From NCBI GenBank assembly GCA_016584495.1, contig WAID01000006.1, positions 620,001 through 684,000 of the forward strand: DNA of 64,000 nucleotides, read 5' to 3'. Both the position numbers and the translations under genes were made by a program. The notes under the pieces are model-generated. The model made no database searches and had not been told where the DNA came from. It worked only from the letters and a program-made list of their open reading frames with translations. This DNA is from Celoporthe dispersa (lineage: Eukaryota; Ascomycota; Sordariomycetes; Diaporthales; Cryphonectriaceae). Shown here one piece after another: positions 11,045 through 22,353 of this stretch. The stretch's first letter is position 1, and each line of letters opens with the position of its first letter.

Positions 11045-11524
11045 TCAGGCACCAACGTGGACCTGCTTCATGTTCGGCCCGGACCTTAGGCTGCCACCGC
11101 CTCCCCGGCGGAAGCCCATGGCGGCGAACGCGGTGCTTGCCACGAACGTGGCGAACAAAAACCACATGAAGGCGGTGCTCGCCTGCAGCTCCCTGCACTT
11201 CTTCTCGAGGCTGCCCGCAGCGCCGCAGTTGGGTAGCCTGAGCAGAGCGGCCAGGACGATGGCGTCGATGAAGGTGAAGAGCAGTACCAGCCCGTCGGCG
11301 GCCATGACGACGATGGGGATCGCAATGCTCTCGGCGAAGGCGACGGCAAGGCCATACAGGGCCACGAGCCACGACAGGACGGTGACGAACATGGAGAAGT
11401 TGACACCAGCAGCGGAGACGTAGGAGCCATGGTTTGAGGTGGCGATGACGTTACCGAGCAGGGCGGTCAGGATGATCAGGAAGAGGAGCTGCAGCCCGCG
11501 GAGGGCGACCTGGATGATCTCCAT
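11045..11524 (-). CDS. NCE102: NCE102-like MARVEL-domain plasma membrane protein
   Basis: A single exon encodes 159 residues with four hydrophobic segments (about 8-26, 42-64, 70-92 and 115-137) and a short basic Gly-rich tail. Length, the MARVEL four-helix pattern, VNFSMFVTVLSWLVALYG and the Cys-containing loop with KKCRELQASTAFMWFLF before the last helix match the Nce102/Fhn1 family. In yeast Nce102 sits in eisosomes (MCC domains) of the plasma membrane, organises furrow structure and senses sphingolipid levels. That role is family knowledge; the filamentous homologue is probably similar. No introns are needed and the frame is intact. Confidence 0.85.
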   Translation of the reverse strand: MEIIQVALRGLQLLFLIILTALLGNVIATSNHGSYVSAAGVNFSMFVTVLSWLVALYGLAVAFAESIAIPIVVMAADGLVLLFTFIDAIVLAALLRLPNCGAAGSLEKKCRELQASTAFMWFLFATFVASTAFAAMGFRRGGGGSLRSGPNMKQVHVGA

Positions 11525-14500
11525 GGCGGCTATTGGCTGGTGATGTGTTGTTCAAGGGGTCCTCTGGGTGGGTTTACAGTGTGATAAGGCGTACAGCCGT
11601 TTCGCGTGGATGGACGAGGGTTGTTTTCGCGCGCGGGATCCACCTGTGAATGTGGGCTGCAGTTCCACGATATTTTGTTTGTGGAGTATACGGTCTGTTC
11701 TGATCTGGACTCGGTCCCCTGCGTGTAAGAGGAAGAGATGCGTCAAGGGAATACAAGAATTTTGTGTCGTGAGAGAAACAACCGGCGTAGGTAGGAGGCA
11801 AAAAGGTGAATGGAGGAGGGAAAATCAAAACTTATGACAGCTGCTGAAGACGGCGATGACGTCGTCTGAATCCGGACTACTCGGGAGCCGTGGGCGCTTG
11901 TTTGAGTCCGGCGGATGACGTCTAGTTGTGGTTTTCTGGCTGGCTCTTCTCCTGCTGTACGCGTCGTTGATTGCGGCTGCAGTGGCGTGGTGTCTCTCGT
12001 CCAGGTGAAGATGAAGCTGAACTGGTCTGGTTTGGGAGATACCGTGTTTGGGTCTGGTGGTTGGTCAGCGGTGCTTCCTTCCCCCTCTGCGGCCATGTCG
12101 AATGAGGCTCAGGCTCGGCAGTTGCTCGTTGGTGGGGTGACTGTGGTCCAATCGATCCAACAGCTCCGAGAGCTCATAAGTGGGGGCGTCTTGGGGGTCC
12201 TTTGGGGGGGGGTGGCCGCTCTCCTAGAGGGCTAGAGGCCTCTCAGGGCCCCCTTAGGGCCTGTGAGTTGCCCATCAGGACCCTGTCGAGGCCCTGAGAA
12301 AGAGTCCTCCGCCCCCGCCGTACCGACTACCGTCCCTTGCATATACGATCGATCCCCCTGCATTCGTCCTACACCATTGCCTTGTTCGCCAACAATTGGA
12401 TGAGACTTGCTCCCCTGACACACACGTCGAGACGCGCGCGGCTGAGAGGACCGACCGCGACCAGTCGTTCTCCCCTCCTGTGTCCACTCTGAACCCGCGT
12501 CCGCATCTGCACCCCGACTTTGAACCTGAAGCCTGAGCGCGCGCCCCAGCGTCATGTCCCACGGCGACCGGGAGCAACGACGCACAGCAAGGCCGTTGTT
12601 ACAAAAGCGCCTCTGTGTCCATGCATCGGCTGCCTATGGACTCGGGGTCATACGAATTTTGTGCGACAAAAAAAAGAGAGGAAAAAAAAGGAAGAAAAGA
12701 AAAGAAAAGAGAAGAGAAGGAGAAGAAGAAGGCGACCCCAGACATGACTGGCCTTTTGGGGGATGGTCGCCAGCAGAGATCCGTGGCCGCCTCCCTCAGC
12801 CGCTTCGACCTCGACCATACGAGCAGGCCTCATACCCTCCCCCGCCCCCCTCGCCCGACGGTTTTCGGTCATTATGATGGGGCAGAAGACAGAAGTTAAT
12901 CATTCTGCCTGCGCTGAACTGGTGCGGCGCACAGGTGAAACTGTTGGACCTCGCCTCTGTCGAATGCTTTTGAGTTTTCACAGCCTCTATTTCGTGGTAG
13001 CGGGCGATGCCAATTACGGCCACTCTATTGCTTCCTGCAAGAAATAGAGTTTCTGCAGCGCGCTCTGGTACGACCAGTACCACGAGGTACAAACGGCCTC
13101 AAGGGACCAAGGACCCTTGTTGATCAGTACCGACCCCCCCATACCCGTACCGCGAACAGGTCTCTTCATCTCACAGTCACCCTGGCTGCTGATCACGACT
13201 GAGAGAAACTCCATGGCATGCTTGGCTTTTCGAGATCCCCTGGCCCTGAGGATTGATATCCCCGGAGCGATTGCCGTCCCACGGGATTTGGTACGGGATT
13301 TGATCCAAAGATTGCCATTTGCGTTGTCATAGTACAGCTCGGTCCCCCACACCGAGGACAACCCACAAGGGTCCTCCAACAAGACGATGTTGAGATGAAG
13401 CCTCACGACTGGGAAGAAGTAGCTTACATAACAAACTCGTGCGTGCTGTGTGGATAGGGAGAAGACAGGACACTTGGGATGGTTTTTTTTTCGTCCCCCC
13501 TTCTTCTTGATACGAAGCTGTCGGTGACGAATGCGATCACTTCGAGCCAGAATCTGTGACGATGCGACAGCTTTCGGACTGTCTTTTCTCTACGACCCAA
13601 CAGATCCATGATCTCATGGAGTGGCAGGACGACAGCGGTGCTCTCAGGCGTCCTGAGGCAAACCAAATCTCTCGTCATGCTTCAGTCATGATCAGGGTTG
13701 CCCACCATCCACGGGGCCGACAAGCTACTGGGCTGCACTCCATTGAGAACAAGCTTTTGTCGACGAGGGAGGGCCGCCGAGGTTCTGGTTGCGAAATAGT
13801 GACCTACACCGCAGAAAGCATTCCAAAACAAGCTCAAGCATGCAATCCGAGCGGTATCCCGTGACAGCGGAAGCGAGGGCCCCAGTGAAGGCTGAGTTCA
13901 TGAGATCGGCAATGAGACCCTACGGCATCGGATCCGAGCGAGTCCCGATGGTCTCCCCCTGGTGGTGCCCGGCCGCCTTGTCGATTGCCGTGGAGAGGCA
14001 CCGGGGTTGGGGTGGCTGATGGCAAAAGCCTATCTTTGCGAGGGCTATTTCCCATTTGCGCTATTCCTCCGTCGGGACCGCTTCAGATGAGGCGTGCATC
14101 AATGTCATGGAGTTGCACCCCGGGTAAGTTGGCGTAAACCATAAACCAGGGCCGGCAGACTGCTAGCTATTCTCGACGATACAGGGTCATGACACGCGCC
14201 CTGCGCTCAGTACAACATGGAGCGTATATGCTCCAATCGCAAGCGCCAGAGCATCTCAATCTTGGGTGATCTGCTCCGGGAGATGCGTACCGTCTGCTCG
14301 GGCCATCTGATGCCTCCCCCCCGCCTCGAGATAAGAAGGAGAAGAACAAGAAGGAGCATGATACATTCAGCGGCGCGCACGGCTCGTCAGCCTGCTGGTC
14401 CATGCAACCCCCATATGACCTCTTTCCTGTCAGGTGCTACATGGTGGCCCTCTTCCACATTCGTGACCCCAGATTTCAGGAGCCTTCCGAATACGGTACT

Positions 14501-15404
14501 TCTTCGTCCGATATCCAGCAAGATCTGGGGCTGGCGACTAGCTGAACGGCTGCGACTTTATGCGGCTCCTATGCGGCTCCAATCCCGTTCCTCGCCACCG
14601 CACGGGCTGGCAGCCCTAGTCTTGTCCCGTTCCTCTACTCCAACCTACTGCACAGTCCTGCTACGTAGCAGAGGGTAGCAGCAGCAGCAGCAGCAGCAGA
14701 GGTGCTACTGCGACCTGCAGCTTATGGTCCAGTGTACCGAGTCCTCTAGGAGTCTAGCCAGAGAGCGGCAAGTTATCCGAGCCTGCCAGGGCCGTCAATT
14801 TGATTTCCGCCGCATACCGCGGTAGAATTCAAAATTACTAGGTCCGACAAGGTATAATTAAGAGGTAATGAGGGCCCTTCACCCTTCACCCTATTTTGTT
14901 CTAAACTTTCTTTTTTTTTTATGCCCCTCTTACGTGTACATAGTACATAAAAAAAGGTGGCTATGAATAGGATCGTCGGAAGTTCGGCTAGCACTAACGT
15001 CGAGTGACGACCAGCCCTCTCCCTCTGTCGTCTCAACTAACTGCGAGCCTCATGCGCAGCGGTACACACAGTGACACCTCACTTTCTTCGGCGCTCCATT
15101 TGACTTTGGGCCGATGTCACATCGAACTCCGACGCTAGTAGCAGATCACCATACTTGTGCAAAATACGGCTGATCATGCGATGGTGGTGGTAGGTACGTA
15201 TATGCTATGTACAAGAATTCAAAACCGACGACAAAAGAGTGGCAGGCAGGCAGACACCTTATTCCCAAGAGGCAAGCATGTGTGGCACCAAGCTTTGGAA
15301 CTAGTTTCAGGACAGCACGCAGACCTCGAGAGCCGCTGCTATTACTGCATGCATCATCTCGCCCTCGTCTCGGCGTGCGTGGCGCGCAGGGCAGAGTAGG
15401 GCAG
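11525..15404. other. Long intergenic region without a supported gene
   Basis: This 3.9 kb separates the NCE102-like gene from the PNGase A-like gene, both on the minus strand. The part nearest 11525 is the promoter and leader of the NCE102-like gene. A purine-rich tract (about 12668-12730) and an AGC trinucleotide repeat (14677-14699) are present. Two adjacent minus-strand open stretches at 13014-13678 look slightly protein-like but show no family signature. I see no further structure. Confidence 0.4.
14677..14699 (+). repeat. AGC trinucleotide microsatellite
   Basis: About seven tandem AGC/GCA units lie outside any recognised gene. Confidence 0.85.
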
Positions 15405-17942
15405 CTAGACTATGGCCCCTGTCTGTTCATGAACACCCTCGGCGCCCCATGGCCTCCCTCCAGCGGGGCCTGCGCGTACGTGCCCTCGGAGGCGGCCGCA
15501 CTGCTGCTCCCGCCCGCGTCTCCCGGGCGCGACACTTGCCGAGGCCAGCTCCTGGACATCGAATGTGATGGTGGAGTTGGCAGCCTCGACGTGTCTGTAG
15601 TACAGCTGCTCGTCGGGGGTGGCGTCGATGGACCCGCCGGCGGAGCTGGTGAAGCCGCCGAAGCTGAAGACCTGGTCCGTCGAGCCATAGCCGGAGCTGA
15701 CAGTGTCATCGGCGTACTCGAAGTAGTACGCGATGCCGTTCTTGGTCGTGTTGGCCAGCGAGCCGGTGTAGCTCTTGCCGTCGACGGCAAAGGCCTCCAG
15801 GCCGTCGGGGTACACCGCGGCGCCCTCGACGTAGATCTCCTGGCCCTGGATGAGCTGCGCAAAGATGGTCAGGTTGCCCTCGGCCGAGTACGAGACGCTG
15901 GTGTTGCACCAGAGAGGCCACTGGTACTGATACTTGTAGTCCGTGCCGGCCGCCGAGGGGAACGAGGAGTCGGCGGCATCGCTGCCGGCTGTCAGGAAGT
16001 CGTTGATCTGGTTGTAGCCCTCGGCCCAGATGTAGCCCTTGTTGCTGTAGCTGAGGCTCTGGGTCCAGCCGACCGTGCTGGACCCGTTCTGTGCCGTGGT
16101 GATGTTGGCGGAGACGGAGAAGACGCGCGACACCTCGGTGTCGTACGTGAGCGTCTCGTTGGTGCCGTTGGCGGTCTGCGTGATGCTCTGGGAGACGGCG
16201 ATCTGAGGCGCAGCGGCATCGATGACGGGCGCGGAGCCCGTGGTCACGCTGCCCTCGTCGTCGAGCCACACGAAGATCTTGCCCGTCACGTACCAGCTGC
16301 TGCCGACGGTCTGGGTCACCGTGGCCCCCGTGGCGCCGTCGTCCAGCAGGCCCGCGACGTAGATGGTGAAGGTGTGGTTGTTGCCGTCGCACAGGACGCC
16401 CAGCCACGGGGTGATGTCGATCTCGTGCTCCCTGAGGTCGAAGGCGTCGGGCCCGACCACGGGCCTGTGTAGGCTGGGGACCACGCCGCCCGTGAAGACG
16501 ACGGGAAACGGCCAGTCGACACCGGCCAGCTGGCCGTCGATGAGGACCTGGACCTCGCGCCAGGGGCTGTAGCCCGGGAAAGTTCCCGCGGTGGCGGCAA
16601 AGGTCGAGACGTCAGACTGGAGCACGTTGCTCCACCAGAACTCCTCGTTGCTCTGGCCGTTGGCGCTGACGGAGAAGACGGCGCGGCGGGCGTTCTGGGG
16701 AAAAGGGATGGTGTTGGTGGCGTTGTCGGCGGGCAGGGTGAACTGGCTGACGCCGTCCGAGGCGGACTGGCGGGCCGAGATGGGGATGATGAGGTCGGCC
16801 GGGGTGGCGGTCTCGACGTCGACGGTCTCATCGTAGAAGAAGGTGGCGACGAGGGTGGTGTTGTAATCGCCCGTGTAGACGTCGGTGATCAGGTTGCCGA
16901 GGTCGAAGATGAGCTTCTGCGGCTCCCGCCAGATGGCCAGGTACTCGGTCATGTCCTTGAGGTAGGTCCAGCGGATCCCCGGGGCGGTGGTGGGCTCCGC
17001 GGTCGAGGTCCTCCACACCTCGGTGTCATTGAAATACATGAGGGCCAGGCGGTCGTACTGTCTGCCCTCGGAGACGACGGTGAAGTTCATCGACACGCGG
17101 TTGAACTCACAGTCGGGAGGCGTGTAGTTGCCTGGCAAGGAAGAGCAAGGGTCAGGGACTGAACTTGTTGTGCTGTGTGTTTCAAACCACACCTCTCTCG
17201 CTCGAGCCCTGGCTCTCTCTCTCTCTGTCTCTCTCTCTGTCTCTCTCTCTCTCTCTCTCACACATCTTCAGTCAAGAGGCAGAACCCACTCACCAATGTA
17301 TGGCTCGCCATAGCTATAGGCAAAGACATGGTCCATCAGCAGCACCTGGCAGGAGTCCTTGACCTCGCCGGCCTCGCCGTTGCTCACGCCGCTGTCCAGG
17401 GTCGCGCCCTCGGGGGTCAGCACCGGCTGATGGACCTGGAAGTCCACCAGGACCGTGCTGCTTGCGCTTACGCTGCTCGCCGTGGAGGTGGCGGTCGCGC
17501 TGCCCGACGCCGAGGACTGACGCCTGGCCATGCCCCGTCCGCCGCCCTGCCGCCTGAGCAGCTCAGAAACATCAGAGGGGGCGTCGTCATGGCCGGCGAC
17601 GCCGTGGTCGTGGGCAAGGTTCACTACGGGGACCTTTGCGAGTCCAGAAGGTGAGAGCACTGGGTAGGACGGGGTCTCTGGCTGGTCAGACGACAGCCCA
17701 CCTGATAGCGTAGTCTTGTCGTGATGCTGATGATGCTGACACGAAGCCCGGGCATGCCAGAGGAGCAGGACGCCGGCCAGCGAAGCGAACACGACGCATA
17801 CTGCTGCTGTCATGCGCGCGCCTCTTTTCTTCCCATCCTTCCTGACGTTGCGGGATGGAGGAGGGATGGTCAGGCCGCCTTCCTCCCCTCCATTCGCGGC
17901 CAGCAGAGCACGCTTTTCCTCCTGCATAGCCATCACACACAA
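15405..17942 (-). CDS. Membrane-anchored PNGase A-like glycoamidase (peptide-N4-asparagine amidase A family)
   Basis: Exons 17294-17942 and 15405-17131 join in phase to about 791 residues. A short basic cytosolic tail precedes one membrane segment (about 45-65, AAVCVVFASLAGVLLLW), giving a type II anchor, then a Ser/Thr-rich stem. The conserved domain opens at VDFQVHQPVL and continues through FAYSYGEPYIGNYTPPDC, FNDTEVWRTSTAEPT, GIRWTYLKDMTEYLAIW, LDVG-like and WPLWCN-type blocks of PNGase A proteins. Many N-glycosylation sequons suggest passage through the secretory pathway. Family members release N-glycans from glycoproteins at acid pH; many fungal members are untested. The last ~45 codons read Arg-rich; the alternative frame ending near 15410 (EGTYAQAPLEGGHGAPRV) looks more natural, so a single-base error near 15520-15535 is possible. 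Confidence 0.85.
17214..17260 (+). repeat. CT-rich tract inside the PNGase A-like intron
   Basis: A tract of CT units interrupted by TGT lies in the single intron (17132-17293). On the transcribed strand it is GA-rich, opposite to the usual polypyrimidine tract before an acceptor. Confidence 0.75.
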
Positions 17943-20439
17943 GCACCGCCGCCGCCGAGCTGGACAGTCAGTGGCGCCGAGGTAAGACCCTCGCTAATGC
18001 TTCGAGATCGACTGGTCTGCGGCGATGGATCCCTTGCGGACGAGGGGATGAGAGGAGCGAGCGAGTGGGTTGAGAGATTATTTCATTAACAACTCTACTC
18101 TCTTTCTTCCTCCTCCTCTTCTCCTGTGAACGAGAGGATTCGTCGCTGCCTTTCGAGCTCCAGGCGCCCCGACGATGGTGAGACTGACAGGTCGAAAGGG
18201 TGTTGACGAGAGAGAGGCAAAAGAAAGACGATGAACGACACACGATACACGTCCGTCCCAACCTCATCACCAAGAAAAGAGAGAGAGAGAGCGAGAGAGA
18301 GAACAGGAGCCATAGCGGACCCTTTTTGTACGGCGTCCTGGAAAGATCGGCACAGCAGATAATGAACAGCAGAACAACCCCGTCCCCCTCTCTATCTCTC
18401 TCTCTCTCTTTCTGTCTCTATGACGGAAGAAATAACGCCATTGCGCAGGTCTTGCGTGGACCGCCCAGCTGTGACCCGGCAACGTCGTACCATAGGTACC
18501 ACCGAACGTTGCGCTGCAGCAAAGATAGAAAGGATAGATTGGTATGAGCTGGTTAGGGGTTCCTGTTCGCCATGGCTGAATCGGGGAGGTGAGAAAAGGA
18601 TGCACAAGCAATAAAGTGACCAGGGGGTGGGAATCGATTCGCGGGGTTGGGGGGGGGGGCAGCATGGAAGTTCCAGATGGGAGGGAAGGGGCTACTGTGG
18701 GAAAGAGGAGAGGTGGACGGGCTCTAGGCCCGCGTGGCCCCTGCGTATAGAATGCAACGCCCCCCGTGGGCACCAAAGAATCTCGCCTACCTACTATGTA
18801 CACCCTGCCTACCCTGCCAGCTGCCTGCATAAGGGCGCCATCTTTTGTTGCGCGCACTGCTGCAGGAGACAAGGACGGGTTCGGGTGGTGGTTGCCTGTC
18901 TGTGGTGCCTGCGCATGGTGCAGGAAGGTGCAGGAACCAGGGGGGGAGAGGGAAGGGGCAGCCAAGATCGTCGATCGTGTTGGAGAAAATCGAAGGCGCG
19001 AATGCAGGCGACGTGCCTGCCCCTATGAAGGGTGTGTGTGCATATGTTCAGCAGGAAGGAGGAGGAGAGAAGCGTGGAAGGAGGGGGGGGGGGAGCGGAG
19101 CGGTTAGTTCGCGTGGTGACCCTCTTTCCGGAGCGAAAGGTCCTCTGGGCTGAACCCTGGGACCATGGGCCTGGGGCCCTTTTTGCTGCAGCGGCGGCAA
19201 CAGCAGCAGCACAGGTTAAACCTGTTTGTTGGTACAGTACTGTGCCTGTGCTATATGGCATGTGTACTATTGCTATGTACATGTCACATAGCACACGCAG
19301 CTGTATGTTTATGCCGGGTCCCGGCAAAGAAAGAGGCCCTGAGCTATTACTACCAGGCGAAGTGAGGAGGGAGGTTCAATTTCCCATTATCGCTGCAATG
19401 TCCCAGAGGGAACCCCAGCAAAGCATCACCGTATCAGTGGGACGAGGGTGGGGCGAAAGCGGCTCAAGGTCCTATATCTGGTTACGCGGGCCGGGGGCAG
19501 GATCACGGAGGAGGAAGAAGAAGAGAGAAGAGAGGAAAGAGGAAGAGGAGTATTGAGTAATTGTCCTCTGTTCAGTGGCTCCAAGGGGGGGGGGGGAGAG
19601 TCGGGTCAAGAAAGGTCTTCTTCTCTCGGGTGGTGTTTTGTTCTTCTTTTTTTTTCTTTTTTTTTCTTGGTTGGAGGACATGGGAATTTGATTCAGGGTC
19701 ATACCAGATGGATTCAATTGCCCGTGGCTTGTGTGCTTGAATTGCATACAAAAAGACGAGGGCAGAGAGCAGGGTATCAGCAACTACAGTGTGACGCCCT
19801 TATGTATATGCACAAAAAGAAACCAAAAAAAACATAAAAAAACAATACACAACCAGCACAACACAATAAGAGAACAAGGAGAGGAGTAAAAAAAAAGGAG
19901 GCAAAAAGGAAAAAACCAAGGAGAGAGAATAAGAAACACCCCCAAGTCTCCAGTATCATCAAGTGTCCCTTCCCCCATCCTATATCCCTCAGCCAACCCA
20001 GTTGACCATCTGGGCGAGAGAAAACAGAGTGCGAAAAAAAAAAAAAAAGAAAAAAGGAGAGGGGCCAAACTCCGGTCTGAAATGCTTCCTCCTCCCTTCC
20101 CTGCTTGTGTATCTGTTACCAGTACCACGGTGCTGTGTGACGACGGACTGGCTCTATTGTGGCGTGGAGTCCATACTCTTGTAGGCCGCTTTCTCTTCAT
20201 GTGAAGCCGTGTGTAGAATGACCCGGCCCTTGGGTCAGGATGTAGAGAGGTCGGAGTGTGTATGTCAAGGGAAGAAAGCCTTCCTTCCCATCACCTGCTC
20301 AAGCCGGCTCCTGTCGTGGCTGTCCCCCCTGTCCTGTACCGTCTCTCTCCATCTACACCATCCTCTCCCATCCCGTCGTTCTTCTTCTATCTCCTCCTCC
20401 TGCTCCACAGCCACCACCGCCACCCCAAGAGGCCGCAGG
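17943..20439. other. Intergenic region with polypurine and polypyrimidine tracts
   Basis: This 2.5 kb holds the promoter of the PNGase A-like gene on its left and the 3' UTR of the conserved unknown gene on its right. CT tracts (about 18384-18418), a G run (18648-18659), GA-rich stretches and A runs (20034-20048) are frequent. No coding sequence could be supported on either strand. Confidence 0.4.
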
Positions 20440-21081
20440 TCAGGCCTGAGGGCTGTCCCAGAACCTCCTGCGCGCAGCAACAGCGACCTTGTTCCCTACG
20501 AACCGGTGCTGGTAAAAGTTGAACACGGCAAACTCGCCGGTGGTCATGACATAGCTCTCGGGGCTGCTCATGACCCGGCCCCAGAGCTGCGACAGCGCCG
20601 ACTCGAGGATCCCGCTGACCACAGGGTCCTGGGCCACGTCGGGGCTGTCCCGTGCGATCTCCAATGCCTCTGCCACCGTGTTGGGGTCCAGGTTGGTGTA
20701 GTCTGCCGGGGGGCTTATGGTGGTGACGGCAGAGGAGGAGGTGGTGGTGGTGGCGGGGGTGGGCCGTGACCTTGTTGCTGCTGCTGGTGCTGGTAGAGGG
20801 CAGGACGACCCTGGGGTCTCCAGGTCCTCCTCGTCGTCGTCGTCGTAGTCCACATCTGTCCTGGCTGTTGTGGCAGGTCTTGACGGTGGGCTTAGTGGGG
20901 CCTCCTGTGGTGGCGTTGGCGGTGTGGTTGTCTGTCCAGCGCCGCTCATGGTGGCGGCTGTGTTGGAGGGTGAAGTGGTAGGGGGGAAGTGTGGGAAGTA
21001 GGATGTCTCTGCCGACATTGAAGTTGCGGAGAGGGACCGAAATGGTATGTGGCAACACGGGTTGCTGTTGAGGGAGAGCAT
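20440..21081 (-). CDS. Conserved fungal protein of unknown function
   Basis: An uninterrupted frame of up to 213 residues. The N-terminal ~110 residues are Thr/Pro/Ser-rich with an acidic patch (DYDDDDEEDLE), probably disordered. The C-terminal ~85 residues form a compact, well-conserved-looking block: PADYTNLDPNTVAEALEIAR, then SGILESALSQLWGRV, then ESYVMTTGEFAVFNFYQHRF, ending near ARRRFWD. I recall this block in uncharacterised ascomycete proteins but know no function. The start is uncertain: Met codons at 21081, 21018 and 20949 are all in frame, and only the C-terminal block is firm. There is no signal peptide or membrane segment. It is followed upstream by the longest gene desert in the window. 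Confidence 0.62.
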   Translation of the reverse strand: MLSLNSNPCCHIPFRSLSATSMSAETSYFPHFPPTTSPSNTAATMSGAGQTTTPPTPPQEAPLSPPSRPATTARTDVDYDDDDEEDLETPGSSCPLPAPAAATRSRPTPATTTTSSSAVTTISPPADYTNLDPNTVAEALEIARDSPDVAQDPVVSGILESALSQLWGRVMSSPESYVMTTGEFAVFNFYQHRFVGNKVAVAARRRFWDSPQA

Positions 21082-21458
21082 CTTGTCCAGAGAAGAGAGA
21101 GAGGGGTGGGAGAGAGAGAGACAAGAGGAGAGATGTGGGTGAAATAAGAGGGAGACGAGAAAGGGAAAGGGAAAAAAAAAATGAGGCGAGAGAAGGAGGC
21201 GACTTTATCACCGGGTTGGAGGAACCAGGGTTGGTGGAGAGAGTGCGCCCTTGTGATGAGAGGGAAAAGAGTGTCAGGGGAGGCAAAGTTGCTTTTTCCC
21301 TTGTCTGGATTTGCTGTTATGGAACAGAAACCTGGGAAGAAGCTGAGGCTGAGGCGTCAGATAAACCTTGGTTCCGGGGGGTCCAGAACTCTCTCTCGCT
21401 CTCGGCCTCCTGGTGGGCGGAAGCACGGGTTGAATTCCCACAAGCCGTCTGTTGGTTT

Positions 21459-21485
21459 TGTGTGTGTGTGTGTGTGTGTGTGTGT
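21459..21485 (+). repeat. TG dinucleotide microsatellite
   Basis: About thirteen TG units lie roughly 380 bases upstream of the longest possible start of the conserved unknown gene. Confidence 0.85.
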
Positions 21486-22307
21486 TGTATGTGTGATATG
21501 TGATGGGGCCCGAGATCGTCAGCCTGGCTTGCCAGATTCGTGGGCCTTCAGGATTGGGGTCCAAGGTTCATCGACTGCAAGATCCAGGTTTGAAATCCGG
21601 AATGGACAATAGATTGTCGTCGAGGGTCGAGGGTGCGATGGGGTTGGGAGGATCTTAGTCGTGTGGGAATAGCCGGAAACAAGAGACGCAGAGAGAAGAG
21701 GTTGTGATGGAGCGTGATGTGGGTGTGGATAATATAATAATTACGACAGGATCAGTTTTAAGTCCCCCAGCTTGGGCCGTTGCGAGGGGGGGAAGGGGGG
21801 GGTATGAGAAAGATGGACAGGGCAGGAGGACACAAGAGATACTTTATATATCATGTACCACAAAGAAAAGGGCAGGCGTGGCAGGGAAAGAGGAAGAGAA
21901 AAAAAAGGTTTAGGAGAGGAAGAAAAAAAATAGACCAGACACTCTAAAACCACGGGTGGACATCTGGCCACACAAACTCACTCAGACACACACATACGTA
22001 GGCTTCCGCTTTCCATTCCCACCAGCGAACCCAAGAAAAGAACCCAGGCAAGGGCCCCAAAGGGCGAAAGAGCGAGGATGGAAATAAATCGCAACAAGAC
22101 CGAAAGCTTAAAGTTGCGCATAGGAGGAGGGGATACCTGAATACATGAGTACCTCAGTACTTCCTTGGTCCTGAGATCCCGTCCCGCAATCCATGTCTAG
22201 TGCTCCGTTGTGATGGAGTAGATTCCGCCCCATGACTCTGTTTAAAAGTACACCCACGGACAGGCGCACACACAGACGTATGAGCACCGAACTGCTGGTG
22301 CTAGGTA

Positions 22308-22353
22308 TACTATGGTAGTAATGTGCCATGTACTCTTGGTACTATGGTAGTAA
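22308..22353 (+). repeat. Direct repeat of a 14-base motif
   Basis: The motif TACTATGGTAGTAA occurs at 22308-22321 and again, identical, at 22340-22353. Variants occur at 22606-22619 (TACTGTGGTAATAA) and 26568-26581 (TGCTATGGTGGTAA), all on the plus strand. The role is unknown. Confidence 0.75.

Noticed and set aside
11743..12235. Small open frames on both strands upstream of the NCE102-like gene
   Set aside because: They overlap each other on opposite strands and lie in the expected promoter and leader; no motif supports either.
13014..13678. Two adjacent minus-strand open stretches (130 and 84 codons) that look mildly protein-like
   Set aside because: No family motif, no convincing start context and no phase-matched intron joining them; chance frames are common in this region.
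18267..19556. Several open frames of 110-230 codons between the PNGase A-like and unknown genes
   Set aside because: They are made largely of translated CT/GA tracts and have no coherent domain.
21560..21600. T-arm-like sequence (CCAGGTTTGAAATCCGG) suggesting a tRNA
   Set aside because: No matching acceptor stem, D-arm or anticodon arm could be drawn around it.
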